DNA of 64,000 bases, taken from assembly GCA_965216365.1 (NCBI GenBank), contig CBDCFT010000015.1, forward strand, positions 62,001 to 126,000, read 5' to 3'. This DNA comes from CBDCFT01 sp965216365. Its GTDB lineage: Bacteria; Pseudomonadota; Gammaproteobacteria; Arenicellales; CBDCFT01. This document shows, one piece after another, positions 1-7,855 of the stretch. Position 1 is the stretch's first letter, and each line of letters starts with the position of its first letter. The position numbers and the translations under genes were made by a program. Under the pieces are notes generated by a model that was not told the origin of the DNA, searched no databases, and saw only the letters and a program-made list of their open reading frames with translations.

Positions 1-538
1 CGGCCGAACCCACTGTCGCCATAGCCTGATTCAACGCATCGGTATCGCCTTGTTGGTTAATATAGTTATTGCGAAACGAACCCATGTCATGCACGGCAGA
101 CAATTTCGCACAGTGCATTTTTAAATCATCCGGCAACGCATCATACGCCGCATACATACTCGACCAGATTGTATCGCCACCGGTTGGTGGAACGTCTTGC
201 GCGTGCAGAACCGACGCGAATGGCGGATTAGGTTTGAAAGTCAAGTCAGTGTGCCAATCATTGGTGTCCGGCTGTCTTTTTGCATCGTTCTCCAGTAGAA
301 CAATGTTGGCGAACCCATCAACATGCGGATAAACATGATGCGGCGCGTCCAATTCACCAAAACTTCTGGCGAACTCGATATGGGTCTGCGGTGCAATCGC
401 CTGATCACGAAAAAAGATGACTTGATGATCCAACAACGCCTTATAAATTGCATCCAGTGTAGAGTCATCCAACGGCTGCGTCAGATCAATACCCGAAATT
501 TCCGCACCGATGGCAGGTGTCAGTTGATCGACAATCAT
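1..538 (-). CDS. TauD/TfdA-family dioxygenase (3' end cut by window edge)
   Basis: Fe(II)/2-oxoglutarate-dependent dioxygenase of the TauD/TfdA family. The first 179 codons are visible and the C-terminus lies beyond position 1. The start MIVDQLTPAIGAEI and the segment DHQVIFFRDQ are typical of the family's N-terminal strand. The WHTDLTF segment carries the first two iron ligands (His and Asp); the second His would lie off the window. Members hydroxylate small sulfonates, phenoxyacids or other carboxylates; the substrate here cannot be told. The next gene (DUF1244) is transcribed in the same direction just upstream. The ATG at 538 is the only in-frame start near the family's usual N-terminus. 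Confidence 0.88.
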   Translation of the reverse strand, partial: MIVDQLTPAIGAEISGIDLTQPLDDSTLDAIYKALLDHQVIFFRDQAIAPQTHIEFARSFGELDAPHHVYPHVDGFANIVLLENDAKRQPDTNDWHTDLTFKPNPPFASVLHAQDVPPTGGDTIWSSMYAAYDALPDDLKMHCAKLSAVHDMGSFRNNYINQQGDTDALNQAMATVGSA

Positions 539-571
539 GATTGACTACTGTCTTGCATGCTTGCCGGTAAC

Positions 572-874
572 TCAGTGATTGGCTTTTGCGTGATTCGCCT
601 CGTAAATAGCCTTTTGTTCAGCAGTGGCTTCCTTTTGGTATTTGTCCTTCCACTCTGAGTACGGCATACCGTAAACAATTTCGCGAGCTTGGTCGTAGTC
701 GATGTCGATGCCTTTTTCTTCAGCTTCGGCGCGATACCATTTCGATAAACAGTTACGGCAAAAACTGGCAAGATTCATTAAATCAATGTTCTGCACGTCG
801 GGATTGGCGCGCAAATGATCGACCAGCCGCCGGTAAACAGCCGCTTCTATTTCGGTTTGAGTTTGTTTTTCCAT
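572..874 (-). CDS. DUF1244 family protein
   Basis: A 100-residue cytoplasmic protein of unknown function. It matches the DUF1244 family along its whole length: an EIEAAVYRRLVDHL helix, the core QNIDLMNLASFCRNCLSKWY, and REIVYGMPYSEWKDKYQ near the end. The CRNC pair of cysteines is a family hallmark. I chose the ATG at 874 over an upstream ATG at 928 because an AGGAG sits 7 nt before it and family members start at the MEKQTQ position. It lies between the TauD-like gene and moaE on the same strand. Confidence 0.88.
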   Translation of the reverse strand: MEKQTQTEIEAAVYRRLVDHLRANPDVQNIDLMNLASFCRNCLSKWYRAEAEEKGIDIDYDQAREIVYGMPYSEWKDKYQKEATAEQKAIYEANHAKANH

Positions 875-924
875 TGGTAACTCCTGATATTTAATTTGAT
901 TGTTCGTACCATTTGACTGGAAGG

Positions 925-1359
925 TCAACCCGGCGTGTTTGATTCAACCCAGCGCTCGCCGTCTGCCAGATTTTCTTTTTTCCAAAACGGTGCGTTTGAT
1001 TTCAAGTCTTCCATGATTTCACGGCAGGCTATAAACGCGGCTGCACGATGAGCTGACCACACTGCAACTAATACTATCGGGTCGCCCGGTGACAACGGCC
1101 CAACGCGATGCAGAATTAAAACATCCAGTAAATCGTGGGATTGCATGGCTTGTTCGGCAATGGTTTGCAGATGCTGTTCGGTCATACCCGGGTAATGCTC
1201 CAGGGTCATAGATGTGACCGTATCGCCCTCGTTAAAATCACGCATGCTGCCGACAAAGCTCACGCTGGCGCCAAAATTTCCTTTCGTTAATTTTTCGCCT
1301 TCGTACTTCGACAATTCCTGCCAGGGATCGAAAGCCTGCTCGCGCACTTCTATGAGCAT
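925..1359 (-). CDS. moaE: Molybdopterin synthase catalytic subunit MoaE
   Basis: Large subunit of molybdopterin synthase, which moves two sulfurs from MoaD thiocarboxylate onto cyclic pyranopterin monophosphate to make molybdopterin. The 144-residue length is normal. Visible family motifs are GASVSFVGSMRDFNEGD near the N-terminus, LEHYPGMTE, the HRVGPLSPGD loop, and SNAPFWKKE, whose lysines include the catalytic one. It follows moaD with a 2-nt gap, so the two subunits are translated together in the cytoplasm. Confidence 0.96.
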   Translation of the reverse strand: MLIEVREQAFDPWQELSKYEGEKLTKGNFGASVSFVGSMRDFNEGDTVTSMTLEHYPGMTEQHLQTIAEQAMQSHDLLDVLILHRVGPLSPGDPIVLVAVWSAHRAAAFIACREIMEDLKSNAPFWKKENLADGERWVESNTPG

Positions 1360-1361
1360 AC

Positions 1362-1592
1362 CTAACCGCCTGTCACCGGTGGAAAAAACGCCACTTCATC
1401 GCCGTCAGACACCGGCGAATCCAGTGCAACATATTTCTGGTTAACGGCGAACAGAATATTGTCTTCCATCGACTTTCCAGTTGCCGCTGCCCAGGCATCG
1501 GACACGGTGTTTACGTCCACAGCTTCCAGCTCACGGCTGTCGATCCCAACACGTTCGCGCAGACTGGCGAAAAATTTAACGGTAATACTCAT
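1362..1592 (-). CDS. moaD: Molybdopterin synthase sulfur carrier subunit MoaD
   Basis: Small ubiquitin-fold sulfur carrier of 76 residues ending in Gly-Gly (FFPPVTGG). The terminal glycine is adenylated by MoeB and becomes the thiocarboxylate used by MoaE. The KFFASLRERVG opening and DEVAFFPPVTGG end are diagnostic. It is the first gene of the moaD-moaE pair and is divergent from moaB. No moaC is present in the window. Confidence 0.96.
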   Translation of the reverse strand: MSITVKFFASLRERVGIDSRELEAVDVNTVSDAWAAATGKSMEDNILFAVNQKYVALDSPVSDGDEVAFFPPVTGG

Positions 1593-1679
1593 TGCATCAT
1601 AAAACGTTTGTTCTGAATCAATATTTTAACGCAGCTTTTAGCTACAATCGGGCCGTTGTTACTAAATAAACAGAAACTC

Positions 1680-2210
1680 ATGGCGGAAAATCAATCAGAA
1701 CGGCAACTCATTCCGGTCACAATCGCGGTTCTCACAGTCTCGGATTCACGCACCGAGGCGGACGATAAATCCGGCAAACTGCTGTGTAAGCGCGTTGAAG
1801 ACGCCGGTCATACCGTGCACGAGAAAAAAATTGTACGCGATGACGTTTACCAGATTCGAGCGGAAGTGTCCGGATGGATTGCCGACGCCGACGTGCAAGT
1901 GGTGCTGACAACGGGTGGCACTGGTGTCACCGGACGCGACGGCACGCCTGAGGCCGTTGAACCGTTACTGGATAAAATTGTCGACGGTTTCGGCGAGATG
2001 TTTCGCTATTTGTCTTACGAAGACATCGGCACGTCGACATTGCAATCTCGCGCCCTCGCCGGCGTCGCCAATGCCACTTATGTTTTTGTATTACCCGGTT
2101 CATCCGGTGCCTGCGCGACCGCGTGGGATAAACTCATCCAGCATCAGATCGACTATCGAACCCGGCCGTGTAATCTAGTCGAACTCATGCCGCGCTTGCT
2201 GGAGAAATAA
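1680..2210 (+). CDS. moaB: Molybdenum cofactor biosynthesis protein MoaB
   Basis: MoaB/MogA-fold protein of 176 residues associated with molybdopterin adenylylation. Recognisable elements are IAVLTVSDSRTEADDKSG at the N-terminus, the TTGGTGVTGRDGTPEAVEPLLDK loop that binds molybdopterin, and the VFVLPGSSGACATAWDKLI segment. An in-frame TTG lies at 1656, but the ATG at 1680 fits the family N-terminus. It diverges from moaD across an 87-nt intergenic region, so the two transcription units may share control. Whether it is an active adenylyltransferase, as MogA is, cannot be decided from sequence. Confidence 0.94.
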   Translation: MAENQSERQLIPVTIAVLTVSDSRTEADDKSGKLLCKRVEDAGHTVHEKKIVRDDVYQIRAEVSGWIADADVQVVLTTGGTGVTGRDGTPEAVEPLLDKIVDGFGEMFRYLSYEDIGTSTLQSRALAGVANATYVFVLPGSSGACATAWDKLIQHQIDYRTRPCNLVELMPRLLEK

Positions 2211-2287
2211 CTTTCCTTAATCCCAGTTGAACCAACTTCGAATCACTGCGAACACTGCACCGTTCACGAACATCTTCCCACACTAAC

Positions 2288-2302
2288 GCCTCAATCTGGT
2301 GC
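2288..2302 (+). promoter_or_regulatory. NtrC-like enhancer site upstream of glnK
   Basis: The 15-mer GCCTCAATCTGGTGC matches 12 of 15 positions of the NtrC consensus GCACYAWTTTRGTGC. It lies within a wider imperfect dyad (CTAACGC...GCGTTAG). It starts 80 bp upstream of the sigma-54 promoter, a normal enhancer distance. This is inferred by consensus match only. Confidence 0.5.
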
Positions 2303-2367
2303 GTTAGCCAGTAACTTCTACAGTTTTATATCTGCACAATCCGCTGAATCAGGGTGTTCCTGACTAG

Positions 2368-2384
2368 TGGCACGGCAATTGCTA
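2368..2384 (+). promoter_or_regulatory. Sigma-54 (RpoN) promoter of glnK-amtB
   Basis: TGGCACGGCAATTGCTA fits the -24/-12 consensus TGGCACG-N4-TTGCW at every position. Transcription would start about 12 nt after the -12 GC, near 2394, giving a leader of about 20 nt before the glnK ATG at 2414. This is the expected nitrogen-limitation control for a glnK-amtB operon. Confidence 0.88.
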
Positions 2385-2413
2385 GGTGTTACCGCAATTC
2401 AGCGGAGCACTCT

Positions 2414-2752
2414 ATGAAATTAGTCACTGCCATTATTAAACCTTTTAAGCAAGACGATGTGCGTGAAGCCTTGTCAGAGATCGGCCTACAGGGAATGACC
2501 GTGACCGAGGTCAAAGGCTTCGGACGGCAAAAAGGTCACACCGAGTTGTATCGCGGCGCGGAATATATTGTCGACTTTGTCCCCAAGATCAAACTGGAGA
2601 TCGCCGTCAAGGACGATCTTCTGGAAAGGGTAACAGAAACGATTGTTGATGCGGCCGCCACTGGAAAAATCGGGGACGGAAAAATTTTTGTCACCGACGT
2701 GCACAGTGTTGTGCGCATTCGCACCGGCGAGATGAATGAAGATGCGTTATGA
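2414..2752 (+). CDS. glnK: Nitrogen regulatory protein P-II (GlnK)
   Basis: P-II signal protein of 112 residues. It binds ATP, ADP and 2-oxoglutarate, is uridylylated under nitrogen limitation, and blocks the AmtB channel when nitrogen is plentiful. The KLVTAIIKPFKQDDVREAL start, the T-loop with the uridylylated tyrosine in ELYRGAEYIVDF, and the B-loop TGKIGDGKIFV are present. The ATG at 2414 has a purine-rich GCGGAG upstream and is the family start. Pairing with amtB and the sigma-54 promoter favours GlnK over GlnB. Confidence 0.95.
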   Translation: MKLVTAIIKPFKQDDVREALSEIGLQGMTVTEVKGFGRQKGHTELYRGAEYIVDFVPKIKLEIAVKDDLLERVTETIVDAAATGKIGDGKIFVTDVHSVVRIRTGEMNEDAL

Positions 2753-2828
2753 CTCGATAGCGTCGCCGTTGTCATCGGCAATCAAGATCATAAAACACCT
2801 AAAGTTTTAAAGTTGAGGTAACACTACT

Positions 2829-4094
2829 GTGGAAGAAATTCTAAATCTTCGTTACGCACTGGATACATTTTATTTTCTGGTATCAGGGGCATTAGTCATG
2901 TGGATGGCTGCCGGCTTCGCCATGCTCGAAGCGGGTTTGGTCAGAGCAAAAAATACCACCGAAATCCTAACCAAGAATATCGCACTCTATGCTATTGCCT
3001 GCGTCATGTATCTGCTGGTGGGTTATAACCTGATGTACCCCGGTGAAGGTGTTAACAGTTGGTGGCCGGGTATTAGTTTTTTATTGGGTGCGGATAACGA
3101 TGCAGCGGATGTGTTGGCAACTTCACCGGATGCCTGGTACGACGGTTCTTATTACTCGGCCCGCTCGGATTTTTTCTTCCAGGTAGTGTTCGTTGCAACC
3201 GCAATGTCTATTGTCTCCGGCGCCATAGCGGAGCGCATGAAACTATGGCCGTTTCTTGTATTCGCGGTCGTTATGACCGGAATTATTTACCCCTTGCAGG
3301 GTTATTGGAAGTGGGGCGGTGGCTTTTTGGATCAAGCCGGTTTTCTGGATTTTGCCGGCTCCGGTGTGGTACATCTGACCGGTGCCATGGGTGCTTTAGC
3401 CGGTGTTATCCTGTTAGGCGCGCGCAAAGGCAAATACTCGAAAGACGGAAAAACCGTTGCCATACCGGGTGCGAACCTGCCTCTGGCCACACTTGGAACC
3501 TTTATTTTATGGCTTGGTTGGTTCGGGTTTAACGGCGGCTCAGAATTAGTCATTTCCAATGTTGGAGAAGCCAATGCCGTTGCCGCGGTTTTTGTAAATA
3601 CCAACGCAGCCGGTGCCGGTGGTGTCATTGCGGCGTTACTGTTCGCTCGAATCTTATTCGGCAAAGCCGACCTGACCATGGCGCTCAACGGCGCTATCGC
3701 GGGGTTGGTTTCCATTACCGCCGAACCACTCACACCATCGCCGTTTCTGGCGACTATCATCGGCGCTATAGGTGGTGTCATTGTGGTAGGTTCCATCGTA
3801 ACGCTGGATAAACTAAAGCTCGACGATCCGGTTGGTGCAATTTCCGCCCACGGTACCTGCGGTATATGGGGCTTGTTGGCGGTCGTTCTGTCCAATCCGG
3901 ATGCGACAATTGGCGCTCAACTGCTTGGTATAGGTGTGATCGCGACTTACGTTTTCGTCGCCAGTTTTATCGTCTGGGCAATTATTAAAGCCATTTCTGG
4001 AATACGGGTCAGCGAGGAAGAGGAATTTCAAGGATTAGATGTAGGCGAGTGTGGTATGGAAGCCTATCCTGAATTCGCTGTCGGCAGTAAATAG
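2829..4094 (+). CDS. amtB: Ammonium transporter AmtB
   Basis: Inner-membrane ammonium channel of the Amt/Rh family, 421 residues with about eleven hydrophobic segments. The pore's two histidines are seen in VVHLTGAMGALAG and ISAHGTCGIWG. FAMLEAGLVRAKN near the N-terminus and GANLPLATLGTFILWLGWFGFNGGS are family signatures. The start is GTG at 2829 with TTGAGGT about 10 nt upstream. It is cotranscribed with glnK, whose product gates it. No cleaved signal peptide is obvious. Confidence 0.97.
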   Translation: MEEILNLRYALDTFYFLVSGALVMWMAAGFAMLEAGLVRAKNTTEILTKNIALYAIACVMYLLVGYNLMYPGEGVNSWWPGISFLLGADNDAADVLATSPDAWYDGSYYSARSDFFFQVVFVATAMSIVSGAIAERMKLWPFLVFAVVMTGIIYPLQGYWKWGGGFLDQAGFLDFAGSGVVHLTGAMGALAGVILLGARKGKYSKDGKTVAIPGANLPLATLGTFILWLGWFGFNGGSELVISNVGEANAVAAVFVNTNAAGAGGVIAALLFARILFGKADLTMALNGAIAGLVSITAEPLTPSPFLATIIGAIGGVIVVGSIVTLDKLKLDDPVGAISAHGTCGIWGLLAVVLSNPDATIGAQLLGIGVIATYVFVASFIVWAIIKAISGIRVSEEEEFQGLDVGECGMEAYPEFAVGSK

Positions 4095-4103
4095 GCGGGA
4101 AAT

Positions 4104-4829
4104 CTATCCCTGCATGCGCTTCAAGTACTCTTTGACTGTTTTTTCCAGACCCATATACAAGGCCTCAGCAGTCAACGCATGACCAATCGAACACTCCAGA
4201 ATATCCGGGATGGTGCAAAATTGCGCGATGTTATCCAAGTTTAAATCATGGCCGGCGTTAACACCGAGTCCCGCATCCTGCGCCCGTTTCGCTGCACCGG
4301 CGTAACGCTCGAACGTATCCTGCCAATCGCCTTTTTCATAAGCCGTGGCGTAGCGCTCGGTGTATAACTCGACGCGGCCCGCACCCGCTTTTGCTACCGG
4401 CGCGAAATCAGCGGTTGTTTCGTCCATGAACAATACGACGCGTATGCCGAGTAACTTGAGTTCATCGATTATCGGCCGCAAGCGTTCGCTATCGGTACTC
4501 ATGTCCCAGCCGTGGTCGGATGTGCGCTGGCCTTCGCTGTCCGGCACCAGAGTGCATTGTGTCGGCACAACATCTTTGACCAACTGCATAAACTCGGGGA
4601 AAAAGGGATTGCCCTCGATGTTGTACTCAACGACACCGCTGACCACATCGACCAGATCATACACATCATGCGTGCGAATATGCCGTTGATCCGGGCGCGG
4701 ATGTACGGTGATGCCGTTGGCACCGGCGGCAATGCAAGTCTTTGCCGCATCCACCACGCTGGGCAGGTTAATGTCGCGTGTGTTTCGCAGTAACGCGACT
4801 TTGTTTAAATTTACGCTGAGTTGTGTCAT
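4104..4829 (-). CDS. pdxJ: Pyridoxine 5'-phosphate synthase PdxJ
   Basis: TIM-barrel enzyme of 241 residues that condenses 1-deoxyxylulose 5-phosphate with 3-amino-2-oxopropyl phosphate in the last step of pyridoxine phosphate synthesis. Family motifs are SVNLNKVALLRNTR at the N-terminus, GITVHPRPDQRHI, YNIEGNP, TLVPD, VELYTERYA and GVNAGHDLNL. Here it is not beside recO or acpS as in enteric bacteria. It follows a PaiB-like gene with a 4-nt ATGA overlap, which implies translational coupling. It converges on amtB 9 nt away. Confidence 0.97.
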   Translation of the reverse strand: MTQLSVNLNKVALLRNTRDINLPSVVDAAKTCIAAGANGITVHPRPDQRHIRTHDVYDLVDVVSGVVEYNIEGNPFFPEFMQLVKDVVPTQCTLVPDSEGQRTSDHGWDMSTDSERLRPIIDELKLLGIRVVLFMDETTADFAPVAKAGAGRVELYTERYATAYEKGDWQDTFERYAGAAKRAQDAGLGVNAGHDLNLDNIAQFCTIPDILECSIGHALTAEALYMGLEKTVKEYLKRMQG

Positions 4830-5443
4830 GTTTCCAAATTGGCCTGCATCATTTTCGCTATCGTGAATTCTTGTTCGCTACCACTTTTACGTAGCCCTTC
4901 GATTGCGCCAGTCTGATCTTTCCCACTGCGATTCTGGCTGAGTTTGGCTTTGGTCTGAATGGTTTTGATATTGATTTTAAACCCGACGATAGCTTTTAGC
5001 ATCGATTCCAATACATCCGGTTTAACTTTGTCAGGCGTCCAGGGCTGGTCAAACCCAGCTTCATGTTTTTGGGTTAAATTTTTAACAACGTCGTAAGTTT
5101 CATCTTTTGATTGCAAAAGTTCCGCCTCGCCGTAAATGTGCACTGCGGCGAAGTTCCAGGTGGGCACCAGGTTTTCGCTCACATACCACGAGGGCGAGAT
5201 ATAGGCGTGCGGCCCCGGAAATATAACCAATACTTGTTTGTTGTTTTCAAGTTCACGCCATTGGTTGTTAGATTTAGCGAAGTGGCCAAATAGTTGGCCA
5301 TGCTCACGATCCAAAAAGAACGGAATGTGATTCGCATTCATGTTGTGATCGATATCGGTCACTAAAATTCCAAAATTATTTTGCTCGATGAAGTCAAACG
5401 CCTGTCTGTCATCTTCAATGGCAAAATGTTTCGGCAAATACAT
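4826..5443 (-). CDS. PaiB-like FMN-binding protein
   Basis: A 205-residue protein of the FMN-binding negative transcriptional regulator (PaiB) family. It has a split-barrel flavin fold. The N-terminus MYLPKHFAIEDDRQAFDFI, the NANHIPFFLD strand, GHFAKSNNQWRE, and the FPGPHAYISPSWY and VPTWNFAAVHIYGEAELL segments are family features. Bacillus PaiB acts with PaiA in sporulation control, but most proteobacterial members are uncharacterised. The stop codon overlaps the pdxJ start; since PdxJ makes a pyridine phosphate, a cofactor-related oxidase role is conceivable but unproven. Confidence 0.85.
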   Translation of the reverse strand: MYLPKHFAIEDDRQAFDFIEQNNFGILVTDIDHNMNANHIPFFLDREHGQLFGHFAKSNNQWRELENNKQVLVIFPGPHAYISPSWYVSENLVPTWNFAAVHIYGEAELLQSKDETYDVVKNLTQKHEAGFDQPWTPDKVKPDVLESMLKAIVGFKINIKTIQTKAKLSQNRSGKDQTGAIEGLRKSGSEQEFTIAKMMQANLET

Positions 5444-5454
5444 TTTCCTACGAG

Positions 5455-6195
5455 CTACTGTGGATTGTTTAACTGACTAAGAGAAGCTTTTTGTTTGCCG
5501 TCGCCATCAAAATTTTCATCGGACAACCAGGTATTAAAGTTTTGTCGAATGGCGGGCCATTCATTTTCGATAATGGAATACCAGGCGGTGTCCCGGTTAC
5601 GCCCTTTTACGATTTGGCAACGATAAAAAATTCCTTCGAAGGTAAATCCAAGGCGGCGCGCCGCATCTCGCGATTTTTTGTTGAGTGCGTTGCATTTCCA
5701 CTCAAGACGACGATAACCCAGATCATCAAACGCATGACGCATTAATAAAAATAAGGCCTCAGTAGCCTGGCGCGTGTTTTGTAATACCGGTGTGAACCAG
5801 ATGTGGCCGATCTCAATTGATGCGTTCGCCGGGTCGATACGAAGGTAACTCGCGACCCCAGTAAATCGATCACTAGCTTTGTCGTAAATGGCATAAAACA
5901 ACGGGTCTTTTGACTCCGCTTTTTCCTGCAACCACGTGTCGAACGCTTCCTGATTCTCAAACGGGCCGTAGGCGAGATAATCCCAGACTCGCTCGCCTTC
6001 CTCGCTGCCATGCGAAAGATCGAATAACGAAGCCGCTTGCGCAGATACATTGATTGGATGCATTTCCACGGTCGTACCCTTGATGATATCGCCCACGACC
6101 GGCGGTCTGGCCAAAGCGGATACCGGATCAGCGGACAACTCGCGTTTCCCGGTTTCAAGTATCTCTGAATCAATCATTTTCTGTTCGGTATTCAA
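5455..6195 (-). CDS. GNAT-family N-acetyltransferase (RimJ/RimL type)
   Basis: A 246-residue acetyltransferase with a roughly 170-residue GNAT domain and longer tails at both ends. Motifs are the hydrophobic strand pair ASIEIGHIWFTPVLQNTRQATEALFLL (acetyl-CoA pyrophosphate loop region), LEWKCNALNKKSRDAARRLGF and a following FEGIFYRCQIVKGRNRDTAWYSI typical of the RimJ/RimL group. The substrate may be a protein N-terminus, an amino acid or an antibiotic; it cannot be told. It is 11 nt upstream of the PaiB-like gene on the same strand. This recalls the PaiA (acetyltransferase) and PaiB pairing, although this protein is not an obvious PaiA. Confidence 0.85.
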   Translation of the reverse strand: MNTEQKMIDSEILETGKRELSADPVSALARPPVVGDIIKGTTVEMHPINVSAQAASLFDLSHGSEEGERVWDYLAYGPFENQEAFDTWLQEKAESKDPLFYAIYDKASDRFTGVASYLRIDPANASIEIGHIWFTPVLQNTRQATEALFLLMRHAFDDLGYRRLEWKCNALNKKSRDAARRLGFTFEGIFYRCQIVKGRNRDTAWYSIIENEWPAIRQNFNTWLSDENFDGDGKQKASLSQLNNPQ

Positions 6196-6332
6196 GTGGT
6201 GGTGTTTAGCCCGGTCGAAAATAACACAAATCCATTGTAATTATCTTCTGTTCAACCCGGTCTCCTCTTGGTTAGGGCATGTGATTTTAGTTTGCCCGAT
6301 TTTCATTCACTAATCACTAATGAGAGGACTCT

Positions 6333-7454
6333 ATGAAAAACCAATCAAGAATTAGGTATAACAAAACCACTTTTGCCAGCGCCACCGCGTTAATCGCGCT
6401 GCAAGCAGGCGCACCGACTTATGCTGCAGATGACGACAAGACAGTCACGGCAAAATTGTCCGGTCAGATCAACCGCGGCGTATTATTTGCCGACAACGGT
6501 ACTGACTCCGATGTCATTCACGTCGACAACGACAACTCATCTACCCGTTTTCGAGTCGTCGGTGAGGGCAATTTTTCCGAATCAAGCACCGTCGGTATCA
6601 CCTGGGAATCGCAGTTTGAATCCAACAGCACCGCCAACGTCGATATAAATCAGAACGACGACGGCAGTTCGGACTTCACGGAACGCAAACTGGAACTGTG
6701 GTACAAAGGCGACTGGGGCAAGCTCAGTGTTGGGCAAGGTGACGGTGCAGCGAATGGCACATCGGAAATGGATTTATCCGGCACCAGTGTCGTGATGTAT
6801 TCCGGTATCGGTGACGCGATGGGTGGCGTTAGCTTTAAAACCGATGACGGCATCGACTTCGGCGCACCGGACGATACCGGAGCTGCTGGCCGGGTACGCA
6901 TTAAAAATGTATTTAACAATTTCGACGGGTTAAGTCGCAACGATCGTTTGCGCTACGACACGCCGGCATTAGGTCCAATCGGTCTGGCTATCAGCACGAC
7001 CAATGGCGACGCCATTGAGCTCGCTGGTCGACTGGTACAGGACGTGGGTAGCGGTAGCCGCGTCGAAGCAGCGCTGGGTTGGGTAGACGGCAATGATCGG
7101 TCTCCTTTTGAACAACTGGGTGGTTCGTTGTCTTTCTTGCACGATTCTGGTTTCAATGTGACTGTAGCTTTCGGAAACCGGGATTTCGATGACGGCGGGC
7201 GTGAAGCGGACAATGCTTACTTGAAACTCGGTTATCATGCAGGTGCACACCGGTTTGCTATCGATTTCGCCAGCACCGACGACTTGTCACAAGACGGTGA
7301 TGAGTTCGAAAGCGTCGGGCTGGGTTGGAACTGGAAACACAGCAACAGTGTCGAAATCTATGCACTGTTCAGAACACATAGCCTGGACCGACCAGGCATT
7401 AACGTTGACGATGTGAACGGCGTGTTGATTGGTAGCCGGGTTAAGTTTCTTTAG
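6333..7454 (+). CDS. Outer-membrane porin
   Basis: A 373-residue Gram-negative porin. It has a signal peptide with an Ala-rich core ending APTYAADDD. The mature part alternates polar and aromatic residues as expected for a beta barrel, with many DxD and NG turns typical of proteobacterial porins (VTAKLSGQINRGVL, WYKGDWGKLSVGQGDGAANG, IGLAISTTNGD). The last residues are IGSRVKFL, so the C-terminal aromatic signal is one residue from the end. Acidic residues are abundant. AGAGG lies 8 nt before the ATG. It is probably monocistronic with the small gene that follows. Confidence 0.85.
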   Translation: MKNQSRIRYNKTTFASATALIALQAGAPTYAADDDKTVTAKLSGQINRGVLFADNGTDSDVIHVDNDNSSTRFRVVGEGNFSESSTVGITWESQFESNSTANVDINQNDDGSSDFTERKLELWYKGDWGKLSVGQGDGAANGTSEMDLSGTSVVMYSGIGDAMGGVSFKTDDGIDFGAPDDTGAAGRVRIKNVFNNFDGLSRNDRLRYDTPALGPIGLAISTTNGDAIELAGRLVQDVGSGSRVEAALGWVDGNDRSPFEQLGGSLSFLHDSGFNVTVAFGNRDFDDGGREADNAYLKLGYHAGAHRFAIDFASTDDLSQDGDEFESVGLGWNWKHSNSVEIYALFRTHSLDRPGINVDDVNGVLIGSRVKFL

Positions 7455-7465
7455 GGAACTGAGTC

Positions 7466-7798
7466 ATGTCTAATTCATTAATAACACTACTCGGATTTCT
7501 CGTTATGGCTCCGGTATTTGCAGGAGGTCTTCTGCAATACAACAAGATTGATGAAATACCTGAAGGCCCGGGCTTGTTTTCCAAAGGCAGCGAAGATGGC
7601 ATCGTCGTTTTCTCGACTATTTGTTCGTCAAAGATTAGCGACCCAGATGATGATGTTGAGACCTTATCCACACCGGAGGCCGCAAACTCGAACTTACCCC
7701 GATCAGTGCCCGCTGACGACGAGGAATATCAGAAATTCCTGGATTGGCAGTGGCGACAATTCCAGCAATGGAAAAAGAAAAACGAGTCAGATAACTGA
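7466..7798 (+). CDS. Small exported protein, unknown
   Basis: A 110-residue protein I do not recognise. A signal peptide is clear (LITLLGFLVMAPVFAGG). The mature part is acidic, has a single cysteine region (STICSSK) and ends in a tryptophan-rich, charged helix (KFLDWQWRQFQQWKKK). It starts 11 nt after the porin stop and a strong terminator follows, so the two genes probably form one transcript. It resembles short DUF4124-like periplasmic proteins only loosely. Confidence 0.55.
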   Translation: MSNSLITLLGFLVMAPVFAGGLLQYNKIDEIPEGPGLFSKGSEDGIVVFSTICSSKISDPDDDVETLSTPEAANSNLPRSVPADDEEYQKFLDWQWRQFQQWKKKNESDN

Positions 7799-7824
7799 CT
7801 TTTTGATTCAATAACACGCTTAAC

Positions 7825-7855
7825 AAAAAAGCGCCTGGAACAGGGCGCTTTTTTT
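7825..7855. terminator. Bidirectional rho-independent terminator
   Basis: An A6 tract, GCGCC, a short loop region TGGAACAG, GGCGC and a T7 tract form a GC-rich hairpin flanked by A and T runs. It sits between the convergent porin-associated small gene (plus) and the metallopeptidase gene (minus), whose stop codon is inside the T tract. It can work in both directions. Confidence 0.9.

Noticed and set aside
3332..3895. 187-codon open frame antisense to amtB
   Set aside because: It is Ala/Pro/Ser-rich and lies wholly inside the well-supported amtB gene. It is a shadow of the coding strand.
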